Shown: positions 13,501 to 19,471 of the stretch, one piece after another
Layout: each line of letters opens with the position of its first letter
Position numbering within the stretch: the first letter of the stretch is position 1
Origin: a virus
DNA length: 22,202 nucleotides
Reading direction: 5' to 3' (one strand)
IMG/VR virus record: IMGVR_UViG_3300020457_001422
Span: 1 to 22,202 of that record
Made by a program: the position numbers and the translations under genes
The notes under the pieces: generated by a model
Told to the model about the DNA's origin: nothing
Seen by the model: only the letters and a program-made list of their open reading frames with translations
Databases searched by the model: none

Positions 13501-13529
13501 TTGACATTTATTACATTTTGTTATATGAT
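13501..13529 (+). promoter_or_regulatory. Sigma70-like promoter of gene 45
   Basis: TTGACA at 13501-13506, 17-nt spacer, TATGAT at 13524-13529. It begins within a few bases of the peroxiredoxin stop, in the same GCATTGACA context as the promoter at 12920. Predicted start near 13536; GGAGGA at 13538-13543 then serves the ATG at 13553. Confidence 0.75.
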
Positions 13530-13552
13530 TAAATTATGGAGGAATTGATATT

Positions 13553-14218
13553 ATGAATCTATCAACAAGTACCGTTGCAATCTTAAAGAATTTTGCTGAA
13601 ATTAATAAGAACATTTTAGTAAAACCTGGAAAGCAACTAAAAACTATTTCTACTTTAAAGAATATTCTTGCCGAAGCAGATATAGATAATAAGTTTGAGC
13701 AAGAATTTGCGATATATGATTTGCCTGAATTTTTAAGAGCAGTTGAATTGTTTACAAAATCTGATATACAATTTAATGGTTCAAGCAATCTAACTATTAA
13801 AAACGCTAACTCTAGGCAATCAGTTAAATACTTCTTTGCAGATAAGTCAGTTATTGTTGCACCTACAAAAGGTATAACAATGCCAGACAAATATGTAACC
13901 TTTACATTAAAAAGAAGCCAGTTTGACGATTTACAAAAAGGTATTGTTACCTTAAACTTACCAGACATAGCAGTTAAAGGTGATGGAAAAACTATCACAA
14001 TGGTTGCTACTGATAAGAAAAATAAATCTTCAAATGATTATTCAGCTGTTGTAGGTGAAACTGATAAAAAATTTGTTGCGTATTTCAAGGCAGAAAACTT
14101 GAAAGTAATACCTGACGATTATGACATTGCGTTATCTGAAAAGATGATAAGTCATTTTATCAATAAAAATAAACCTGTCCAATATTGGATTGCTTTAGAG
14201 CCTGATAGTGAATTCTAA
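13553..14218 (+). CDS. 45: DNA polymerase sliding clamp gp45
   Basis: 221 residues with GGAGGA 9 nt before the ATG; T4 gp45 is 228. The protein forms a trimeric ring that holds DNA polymerase on the template and, in T4, also travels along DNA to activate gp55-dependent late transcription. Similarity to T4 gp45 is visible at both ends: STVAILKNFAEINKNILVKPG near 5-25, FAIYDLPEFLRAVELF near 52-67, VIVAPTKGITMPD near 101-113, and the C-terminal YWIALEPDSEF, matching the T4 ending with ALEADS. No catalytic residues are expected. It leads the replication block 45-44-62-regA-43 from its own sigma70-like promoter. Its start region shares ATTAAATTATGGA with that of gene 44, possibly a RegA target. 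Confidence 0.95.
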   Translation: MNLSTSTVAILKNFAEINKNILVKPGKQLKTISTLKNILAEADIDNKFEQEFAIYDLPEFLRAVELFTKSDIQFNGSSNLTIKNANSRQSVKYFFADKSVIVAPTKGITMPDKYVTFTLKRSQFDDLQKGIVTLNLPDIAVKGDGKTITMVATDKKNKSSNDYSAVVGETDKKFVAYFKAENLKVIPDDYDIALSEKMISHFINKNKPVQYWIALEPDSEF

Positions 14219-14312
14219 AAGATATAAACTTGTAGAGAAATATAAGTTAGACACTTGGGCATTTATAGTGTTCATTGTTGTTCTAGCTATTATTTCATTG
14301 ACAAATAATTAA
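14208..14312 (+). CDS. Mini membrane protein of 34 residues
   Basis: GTG at 14208, inside the end of gene 45 (11-nt overlap), to TAA at 14310-14312. It fills nearly all of the gap between genes 45 and 44. The product has a basic N-terminus (NSKRYKLVEKYK) followed by one clear membrane segment, TWAFIVFIVVLAIISLT, and ends TNN. That layout predicts a single-pass inner membrane protein with the N-terminus inside. Ribosome binding is weak, so it would depend on coupling to gene 45. I do not recognise it; small phage membrane proteins include lysis and exclusion factors. The good membrane profile is the main support. The frame could still be open by chance. Confidence 0.5.
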   Translation: MNSKRYKLVEKYKLDTWAFIVFIVVLAIISLTNN

Positions 14313-14326
14313 ATTATGGAAATATT

Positions 14327-15271
14327 ATGGCAGAAAATTTGTGGGTTGAAAAATACCGTCCTAGAACTATTAAGGATTGTATTCTTTCAGAAGATTTAAA
14401 AGAAACCTTTTCCCAGTTTCTAAAACAAAAAGAAATACCAAACCTATTATTATCTGGTACGCAAGGTACTGGTAAAACAACGGTCGCAAGAGCGCTGTGT
14501 GAAGAGATAGGTGCTGATTACATTATCATTAATGGATCAGATGAAGGTAGACAAATAGATACGTTAAGACACAAAGTTAAAAACTTTGCTAGTACTGTAT
14601 CTCTTACCGAAGAGTCCAATCATAAAGTTGTTATATTAGATGAGGCAGATTATATGAACGCTGAGTCTGTACAACCTGCTTTAAGAAATTTCATAGAAAC
14701 ATTTTATAATAATTGTAGATTCATATTCACTTGTAATTATAAACATAAGATTATTAAACCACTCCAAAGTAGATGTACTGTAATTGATTTTGCAATAACT
14801 AATGGTCAAAAGAAAATATCAATGGTTGCCTTTATGAAAAGGTTAGAAACTATATTGAAAGAAGAGAATATTGAATTTGATAAAAAAGTTATTGCAGAAT
14901 TAATACAAAAATATTATCCAGATTTTAGAAGAACTATTAACGAACTTCAAAGATATTCAGTAAGAGGTAAGATAGATAGTGGAGTATTATTTAATTTATC
15001 AGAAGCAACGTATAAAGACTTAATTAAAATTTTAAAAACAAAAGATTTTAATGGAATGAGAAAGTGGGTTATTAATAATTTAGATAAAGAACCTGCTAAT
15101 CTATTTACAGAAGTATATAAACATTGTTATGAAACTCTACAACCTCAATCTATTCCTCAAGCAGTTTTAGTAATTGCTGGATATCAATATAAATCAGCCT
15201 TTGTTGCAGACCAAGAAATCAATATGGTTGCTTGTTTAACTGAAATAATGGCTAATTGTAAATTTAAATAA
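14327..15271 (+). CDS. 44: Clamp loader large subunit gp44
   Basis: 314 residues; T4 gp44 is 319. It is the ATPase of the gp44/62 complex that opens the gp45 ring and places it on primed DNA. AAA+ motifs are complete: Walker A GTQGTGKTT at 44-52, Walker B VVILDEAD at 101-108, and the SRC arginine-finger motif at 148-150 (LQSRCTVIDF). The N-terminal LWVEKYRPRTIKDCIL is typical of clamp loaders. The upstream sequence has only a weak GGA before the ATG but shares 13 nt with the gene 45 leader. In T4 the small subunit gene 62 follows directly and is translationally coupled. Here an HNH gene starts instead, sharing one base with the stop (TAATG). Confidence 0.97.
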   Translation: MAENLWVEKYRPRTIKDCILSEDLKETFSQFLKQKEIPNLLLSGTQGTGKTTVARALCEEIGADYIIINGSDEGRQIDTLRHKVKNFASTVSLTEESNHKVVILDEADYMNAESVQPALRNFIETFYNNCRFIFTCNYKHKIIKPLQSRCTVIDFAITNGQKKISMVAFMKRLETILKEENIEFDKKVIAELIQKYYPDFRRTINELQRYSVRGKIDSGVLFNLSEATYKDLIKILKTKDFNGMRKWVINNLDKEPANLFTEVYKHCYETLQPQSIPQAVLVIAGYQYKSAFVADQEINMVACLTEIMANCKFK

Positions 15272-15705
15272 TGCATAGAAAAAATAAAGTCTTTTCAAAT
15301 ACATTACTTCCAATATGTATAAATGAAGGCTGTAATAAAAATGTTCACGTTAGAAAATATAATCAAGATGGTTCAATAGACTGTAGAACTGAATGCTATA
15401 CTTGTCATAGAGGTGGAAGAAATAGACCAGGAGTTAAACAACATAAAAAAGACTATTGCGAAAATATTGATGAAAGATTAGGTTTTAAATGTGTTGCTGA
15501 TATAATAAATGGTTGTCAATTAGAAATGGATCATATAGATGGAGATAGATTTAATAATGTTCCTGAAAATGTACAAACATTATGTAAGAATTGCCACGCT
15601 ATAAAAACAAGAACTAGTGGCGACAATGCTAATAATAGAAATAAAACAACTTTAGAAATGCTTAATGGAAGTTATGTTAGTCCATTAGAAAGTTTTGGAG
15701 TATGA
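15271..15705 (+). CDS. HNH endonuclease, probable homing enzyme
   Basis: 144 residues from the ATG at 15271. The HNH core is LEMDHIDGDRFNNVPENVQTLCKNCHAIK near 84-112, with D87/H88 as the first catalytic pair, N99 or N100 as the middle residue and a C105-x2-C108/H109 zinc knuckle. A second set of cysteines upstream (C16, C21, C38, C42 and C45) suggests an additional N-terminal zinc-binding part. Stand-alone HNH genes placed between conserved phage genes are usually homing endonucleases that cut the same locus in related phages lacking them. This one sits between clamp loader genes 44 and 62, which are adjacent in T4. It overlaps the following nuclease gene by 4 nt. Confidence 0.92.
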   Translation: MHRKNKVFSNTLLPICINEGCNKNVHVRKYNQDGSIDCRTECYTCHRGGRNRPGVKQHKKDYCENIDERLGFKCVADIINGCQLEMDHIDGDRFNNVPENVQTLCKNCHAIKTRTSGDNANNRNKTTLEMLNGSYVSPLESFGV

Positions 15706-16136
15706 TAGATAAGAGATTATTATTAGGAAATGCTGGCGAAAAGATAGTTGCTAATTATTTAAATAAACAAAAAATTTTTGTTGAGCATTCTGTTGATCCA
15801 TACGATAATCAAAAAGATTTAAAAATTAATGGTAAACATCTTGAAGTAAAAACACAGGTTCCATTTATAACTAAAAGATGTTTTACTATAAAAGATAATC
15901 ACCAGTTAAAAAAATGTCAAAACGCTGACTATTTTGTTTTTGTTCAAGCACCTTGTTCTAAATTAGATGAGGCAGGTATCTATCAAGTTGATAAAGGATT
16001 TAAGTTTTATAGATACACAACTAAAAAGGGTCTAAAGATGATACTAATCCCTATGGAGCAACCCGCTATTGAGAAGATGTTTACTATAGAAGGAGAAGAC
16101 AAAGAAATATTAAGACGTTATGCTACGCCCTTTTAG
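15702..16136 (+). CDS. PD-(D/E)XK nuclease-like protein
   Basis: 144 residues, ATG at 15702 overlapping the HNH stop. Residues 9-21 (GNAGEKIVANYLN) followed by DPYDNQKDLKINGKHLEVKTQ near 32-52 give the restriction-endonuclease fold pattern: a helix with E13, then D39 and the E48-x-K50 catalytic pair. This is common to Holliday junction resolvases, type II restriction enzymes and Vsr-like nucleases. The exact branch is unclear. The gene could be a second homing-type nuclease or a partner of the HNH protein. Its stop codon lies inside the tRNA gene: the last codons (CCC TTT TAG) are the acceptor strand and positions 8-10 of tRNA-Thr. That odd junction suggests a recombination event. Confidence 0.78.
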   Translation: MIDKRLLLGNAGEKIVANYLNKQKIFVEHSVDPYDNQKDLKINGKHLEVKTQVPFITKRCFTIKDNHQLKKCQNADYFVFVQAPCSKLDEAGIYQVDKGFKFYRYTTKKGLKMILIPMEQPAIEKMFTIEGEDKEILRRYATPF

Positions 16137-16202
16137 CTCAATTGGTAGAGCAACTGATTTGTAATCAGTAGGTTATTGGTTCAAGTCCAGTAAAGGGCAC
16201 CA
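16127..16202 (+). tRNA. tRNA-Thr (anticodon UGU)
   Basis: A complete cloverleaf of 76 nt with encoded CCA. Acceptor GCCCTTT (16127-16133) pairs with AAAGGGC (16192-16198), then A and CCA. D stem GCTC/GAGC; anticodon stem ACTGA/TCAGT with loop TTTGTAA, giving anticodon UGU for ACA codons; T stem ATTGG/CCAGT with loop TTCAAGT. The first 10 nt overlap the end of the upstream nuclease gene. It lies inside the insertion between genes 44 and 62. ACA is a favoured threonine codon in such an AT-rich genome. Confidence 0.97.
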
Positions 16203-16213
16203 GAAAGAATATT

Positions 16214-16609
16214 ATGTATGAACTAAAAGATTATTTAAAAGCAATTAATGAAACAAAGAAACCACTATTGGATTCTGCTGATGAAACTTGGGAAAAGAAA
16301 TATAATCCTTATGTAATAAATCGTTGTATGTCTATGTTCTATGATACTATAATGCATAGCAATGAAATGAACGGACTACACTTCCTATCTAAACGTATGC
16401 AATTCCATTATTTAATAAATAGTATCAGAAAGAAAAGGCGATTTGGAGGTAAGTGGTTAACACAAACCAAGTTGAAGAATTTAGAGATTATTAAAAAGTA
16501 TTATGGTTATAGTAATCAAAAAGCAAAGGAAGCTCTCAACATACTTACAGACGACCAAATTGAAAGTATAAAAACAAAAATGATACAAGGTGGGAGAAAG
16601 CTTAAATGA
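16214..16609 (+). CDS. 62: Clamp loader small subunit gp62
   Basis: 131 residues from the ATG at 16214. Gp62 is the non-ATPase subunit that holds four gp44 copies in the clamp loader. It diverges quickly and has no catalytic motif, so the call rests on position (after the 44 cassette, directly before regA, as in T4 order 44-62-regA) and on a matching general pattern: YELKDYLKAINETKKPLLD at the start, YNPYVINRCMSMFYDTIMHSNEMN near 31-54 and a basic RKKRRFGGKWL near 73-83. It is shorter than T4 gp62 (187 residues), having lost part of the C-terminal region. There is no strong ribosome binding site. Normal coupling to gene 44 is broken by the insertion. It overlaps regA by 4 nt. Confidence 0.9.
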   Translation: MYELKDYLKAINETKKPLLDSADETWEKKYNPYVINRCMSMFYDTIMHSNEMNGLHFLSKRMQFHYLINSIRKKRRFGGKWLTQTKLKNLEIIKKYYGYSNQKAKEALNILTDDQIESIKTKMIQGGRKLK

Positions 16610-17052
16610 GCGAAGAAAATATTAGTTGGTCGCCTAGTGATATGCTAGAAGTGACCATTAAACAACCTGACGATTTTCTAAAGGTCAGGGAAACATTAAC
16701 AAGAATTGGTGTAGCAAGTAGAAAAGATAAGACACTTTATCAATCGTGTCATATACTACACAAACAAGGCAAATATTATATTGTACACTTTAAAGAACTA
16801 TTTGCTTTAGACGGTAAGAAATCAACGTTAACTTTAAACGATATTCAAAGACGAAATACTATAACTTTATTACTACAAGATTGGAATTTAATTGATGTTG
16901 TCAAAAAAGAAGCGACAGAAAATAAAGCACCATTAAGTCAGATTAAAGTATTGCCGTTTAAAGAAAAGAAAGAATGGACTTTATCTGCTAAATATAATAT
17001 AGGTAAGAAAGTTGAAGAGAAAAAAGAAACAACTGAAAAAAAAGATGAGTAA
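16606..17052 (+). CDS. regA: RegA translational repressor
   Basis: 148 residues, ATG overlapping the gp62 stop. RegA binds AU-rich sites at the start codons of early phage messages, including genes 44 and 45 in T4, and shuts off their translation. The match to T4 RegA is strong: EVTIKQPDDFLKVRETLTRIGVAS near 15-38, then KTLYQSCHILHKQGKYYIVHFKELF near 42-66, LLLQDWNLIDVV near 88-99 and KEWTLSAKYNIGKK near 122-135. The protein has about 10 extra N-terminal residues and a lysine/glutamate-rich tail (KKVEEKKETTEKKDE) absent in T4 (122 residues). Its place between 62 and the region before 43 is as in T4. Confidence 0.97.
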   Translation: MSEENISWSPSDMLEVTIKQPDDFLKVRETLTRIGVASRKDKTLYQSCHILHKQGKYYIVHFKELFALDGKKSTLTLNDIQRRNTITLLLQDWNLIDVVKKEATENKAPLSQIKVLPFKEKKEWTLSAKYNIGKKVEEKKETTEKKDE

Positions 17053-18465
17053 ATGCAGATACCTAAATTTAAAGATTACATAACAGAAGCTAAAGGCTCT
17101 GGTCCATTTAGAATTATTATTATTTCAGACGAACCTGAAAACGATAAGAACTTCCATACAGCTAAAAATCTATTAAAACAAGCTGAGAAGCTTGGACATA
17201 AAGGATACATCTATAGAAACACAGGTGGTTATGTTAATAGAGGAGATGACGGAGAGTTATATTTTCATAACAAAGATGATAAGAAAGGCTTTAGAGCATC
17301 CGCAAGAGATACAATTGCTATTATAAGAGGTTCTGTAGTACGTAAAGATAGTTGGATGGACATAGTATCCAGATTAGAAAAGCACGTAGTATGTGTAGTC
17401 AATAGTAGACAATGTGTTAGTATATGTGCTGACAAATATAGAACGTCATTAAGACTTTCTGATTATGGAGTTAAGCAACCTAAAACAGTTTTAATAACTG
17501 ATCCAGAAAAATCAATAGAAGCCTTTGAACAATTAGAAGAAAAGTTTCCAGTTATATTAAAAACATTAAGAGGTTCAAAAGGTGTTGGTGTATTGTTTAT
17601 TGAATCAGAAAGAGCATTAGATTCTATAGTACAATTACTTAATAAACAAGATGAAGATTCAGATTTATTATTACAACAATATATAAAAACTAAATGGGAC
17701 GCTAGAGTATTAGTATTACAAGGTAAAATATTTGCGACTATGAAACGTGAAGTTATACCAGGAGATTTTAGAAGTAATGTATCCCAAGGCGCTGAAGTAA
17801 AAGAATTAGAACTAACAGATTTAGAAATAGAAGAAAGTTTAAAAGCTGCAAAAGCAGTAGACGGTCAATGGGTTGCAGTAGATTTTATACCAGCAGAAAA
17901 TAGAAAAAAAGATCCACCTTTTGTTATTGAAGTTAACTCTTCACCAGGTACAGAAGGTATAGAAGAAGCAACAAATAGAAATTTAAGCAAAGAATTAGTA
18001 CAACATTTTGAAGATAGAGATAACTGGAAAAAAGTTCCTAGTGAGTGTGGTTTCAAAGAAGTTGTTAATATTAAACCATTTGGACGTATAGTTGGTAAGT
18101 TTGATACAGGAAACTCTGGTACGTCTGTTATACACGCTGATAAAATGAAAGTTAGTGGTAAGAAATTAACTTGGACACTAGAAGGTAAAACAATTACTAG
18201 TGATATTATACGTACACAAAAAATTAAAGTGGGCGGTTTAAGAGATTATGAAGAGGAAAGATATGCAATTAAACTTGATGTAGAGTTTGCTGGTGGTTAT
18301 TATAAAGATGTAGAGTTTACACTAGACGATAGGGATGAGAAATCAAAAATTTTATTTGATAGAGAAACAATGAATAGATTTAATGTAATGGTTAATCCTA
18401 ACCGTAAATATGTAATCACAACAAAATATAGTTTAGACGATAAAATAATAGATAAGAATAGTTAA
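17053..18465 (+). CDS. RimK-like glutamate ligase fused to a RimB-like protease domain
   Basis: 470 residues, starting immediately after the regA stop. Residues 1-325 are an ATP-grasp ligase like RimK, which adds glutamates to the C-terminus of ribosomal protein S6: K170 in PVILKTLRGSKGVGV binds ATP, E293 and N295 in FVIEVNSSPGTEGIEE bind metal, and the last motif matches RimK closely. Residues 336-455 form a second domain with DTGNSGTSVIHA (D351-T352-G353), the aspartyl-protease-like signature of the ATP-dependent zinc protease/RimB family (VNIKPFGRIVGKFDTG), and a late strand with ILFDRETMNRFNVMVNP. In pseudomonads RimB removes what RimK adds. Whether both activities survive in the fusion is unknown. 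A phage or host ribosomal protein is a sensible target, but inferred. Confidence 0.9.
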   Translation: MQIPKFKDYITEAKGSGPFRIIIISDEPENDKNFHTAKNLLKQAEKLGHKGYIYRNTGGYVNRGDDGELYFHNKDDKKGFRASARDTIAIIRGSVVRKDSWMDIVSRLEKHVVCVVNSRQCVSICADKYRTSLRLSDYGVKQPKTVLITDPEKSIEAFEQLEEKFPVILKTLRGSKGVGVLFIESERALDSIVQLLNKQDEDSDLLLQQYIKTKWDARVLVLQGKIFATMKREVIPGDFRSNVSQGAEVKELELTDLEIEESLKAAKAVDGQWVAVDFIPAENRKKDPPFVIEVNSSPGTEGIEEATNRNLSKELVQHFEDRDNWKKVPSECGFKEVVNIKPFGRIVGKFDTGNSGTSVIHADKMKVSGKKLTWTLEGKTITSDIIRTQKIKVGGLRDYEEERYAIKLDVEFAGGYYKDVEFTLDDRDEKSKILFDRETMNRFNVMVNPNRKYVITTKYSLDDKIIDKNS

Positions 18466-18761
18466 TGAGTAGAAATAAAGAAGATATAATTAATGAAATT
18501 AAAGTAGTGCTAAAAGAAAAAGTAGCACCATCAGTAGCTGCTCATAATGGATTTATAAATTTTTTAGAGTTTGATGAAGAATTAGGTGTAGTCAAATTAG
18601 AAATGGCAGGTTCCTGTAGTGGTTGTGCAATGTCAAAACAGACTTTACATAATGGTGTAGAAGGTATGCTTAAACATTATGTACCAGAAGTCAATGCTAT
18701 TACTAGTGTTGATGATACATCTTCGGAAGAAAAAGGATATACACCATATTTTCCAGGATAA
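18465..18761 (+). CDS. NifU-like C-terminal domain protein
   Basis: 98 residues, ATG sharing one base with the previous stop (TAATG). It is a stand-alone NifU/NfuA C-terminal domain: DIINEIKVVLKEKVAPSVAAHNGFINFLEF followed by LEMAGSCSGCAMSKQTLHNGVEGMLK, with the cluster-binding pair C51-x2-C54. Such domains carry a [4Fe-4S] cluster across a dimer interface and deliver it to target proteins. The C-terminal tail (TSSEEKGYTPYFPG) is extra. Likely partners in the window are the ferredoxin two genes downstream and possibly host enzymes. NifU-like and Nfu-like proteins occur in several marine phages. It ends about 10 nt before the next promoter. Confidence 0.93.
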   Translation: MSRNKEDIINEIKVVLKEKVAPSVAAHNGFINFLEFDEELGVVKLEMAGSCSGCAMSKQTLHNGVEGMLKHYVPEVNAITSVDDTSSEEKGYTPYFPG

Positions 18762-18770
18762 GTCCTACCA

Positions 18771-18799
18771 TTGACAAATAAACAGAATTGATATATATT
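18771..18799 (+). promoter_or_regulatory. Sigma70-like promoter before the second Sm-like gene
   Basis: TTGACA at 18771-18776, 17-nt spacer, TATATT at 18794-18799; a TATAAT follows at 18799-18804 but at poor spacing. Predicted start near 18806, so AAGGAGA (18806-18812) lies at the very 5' end of the message for the ATG at 18819. It may serve ferredoxin and DNA polymerase too. Confidence 0.72.
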
Positions 18800-18818
18800 A
18801 TAATCAAGGAGAAATATA

Positions 18819-19145
18819 ATGGCAAGTGAAATATTATTAGTAAGGCTAATGACAGGCGAAGATGTCATTGGTAAAATCACAAAAAACGAAAAGACAATTA
18901 CAGTAGAGAAAGGATTTGTTATCATACCTACGCAAGCTGCACCAGGTAAACCTGTGCAATTAATGATGACGCCTTATGCACCTTATTCAGAAGGTCAATC
19001 TATTGAAATTGAAAGAGCATTTGTAGTTTCGTTTTCTAAACCTAAAAAACAAATACTAGATAACTATAGTCAAAATACTTCAACGATAGTAGCACCAAAA
19101 AAACAGCTAATAACTGAAACTGGCCTACCAACGTTGAATAAATGA
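18819..19145 (+). CDS. Sm-like (LSm-fold) small protein, second copy
   Basis: 108 residues, good ribosome binding site, own promoter. The start ILLVRLMTGEDVIGKITKNEKTITVEKGF has the Sm1 pattern (V-x-L-x-x-G-x-x-x-x-G) and matches the first 30 residues of the protein at 278-715. A second strand region, SIEIERAFVVSF near 66-77, could be Sm2. The tail after about residue 80 is polar and probably disordered. No named gene is recognised; a small RNA-binding ring protein is inferred. As first gene of the unit ending in DNA polymerase it would be expressed early. It overlaps the ferredoxin start by 4 nt. Confidence 0.8.
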   Translation: MASEILLVRLMTGEDVIGKITKNEKTITVEKGFVIIPTQAAPGKPVQLMMTPYAPYSEGQSIEIERAFVVSFSKPKKQILDNYSQNTSTIVAPKKQLITETGLPTLNK

Positions 19146-19471
19146 TAACAGTTAACTTTATACGAAACAATAACGAAAAGATACCAGTAGAAATTCCAGA
19201 AGGATTTAGTCTGATGGAAGCTGCTAAGAAGGCTAATCTTCCAGAGATACCTGCTGATTGTGGAGGTAATTGTGCCTGTGCTACTTGTCATATCTATGTA
19301 GGTAATGCTTGGGCAGATAAATTACCAATACAACCGAACTCAATGGAACAAGAATTAATAGAATATGAAAAAGGTTATAAACCAGAAGTGAGTAGATTAA
19401 GTTGTCAGATATATTTAACAAAAGAATTAGATGGATTAACTGTGCATTTGAGGGATTATGAACTTTTATAA
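19142..19471 (+). CDS. 2Fe-2S ferredoxin, adrenodoxin/plant type
   Basis: 109 residues, ATG overlapping the previous stop. The cluster ligands are C40, C46, C49 and C88 in the order C-x5-C-x2-C-x38-C (ADCGGNCACATC, then RLSCQI). An additional cysteine at 44 lies inside the loop. The spacing and the GGNCACATCHIYV stretch resemble adrenodoxin and bacterial Fdx used in Fe-S cluster assembly and in cytochrome P450 electron transfer, rather than photosynthetic ferredoxin. It carries single electrons in the cytoplasm. The NifU-like gene close by suggests the two work in Fe-S supply; host reductase would be required. The polymerase gene begins 14 nt before the end of this one. Confidence 0.95.
   Translation: MITVNFIRNNNEKIPVEIPEGFSLMEAAKKANLPEIPADCGGNCACATCHIYVGNAWADKLPIQPNSMEQELIEYEKGYKPEVSRLSCQIYLTKELDGLTVHLRDYELL

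Noticed and set aside
14298-14328. TTGACA before gene 44 as a promoter
   Set aside because: At 17-nt spacing the -10 would be AATATT overlapping the approach to the ATG at 14327, so the transcript would start inside the gene. The hexamer also lies in the mini membrane protein frame.
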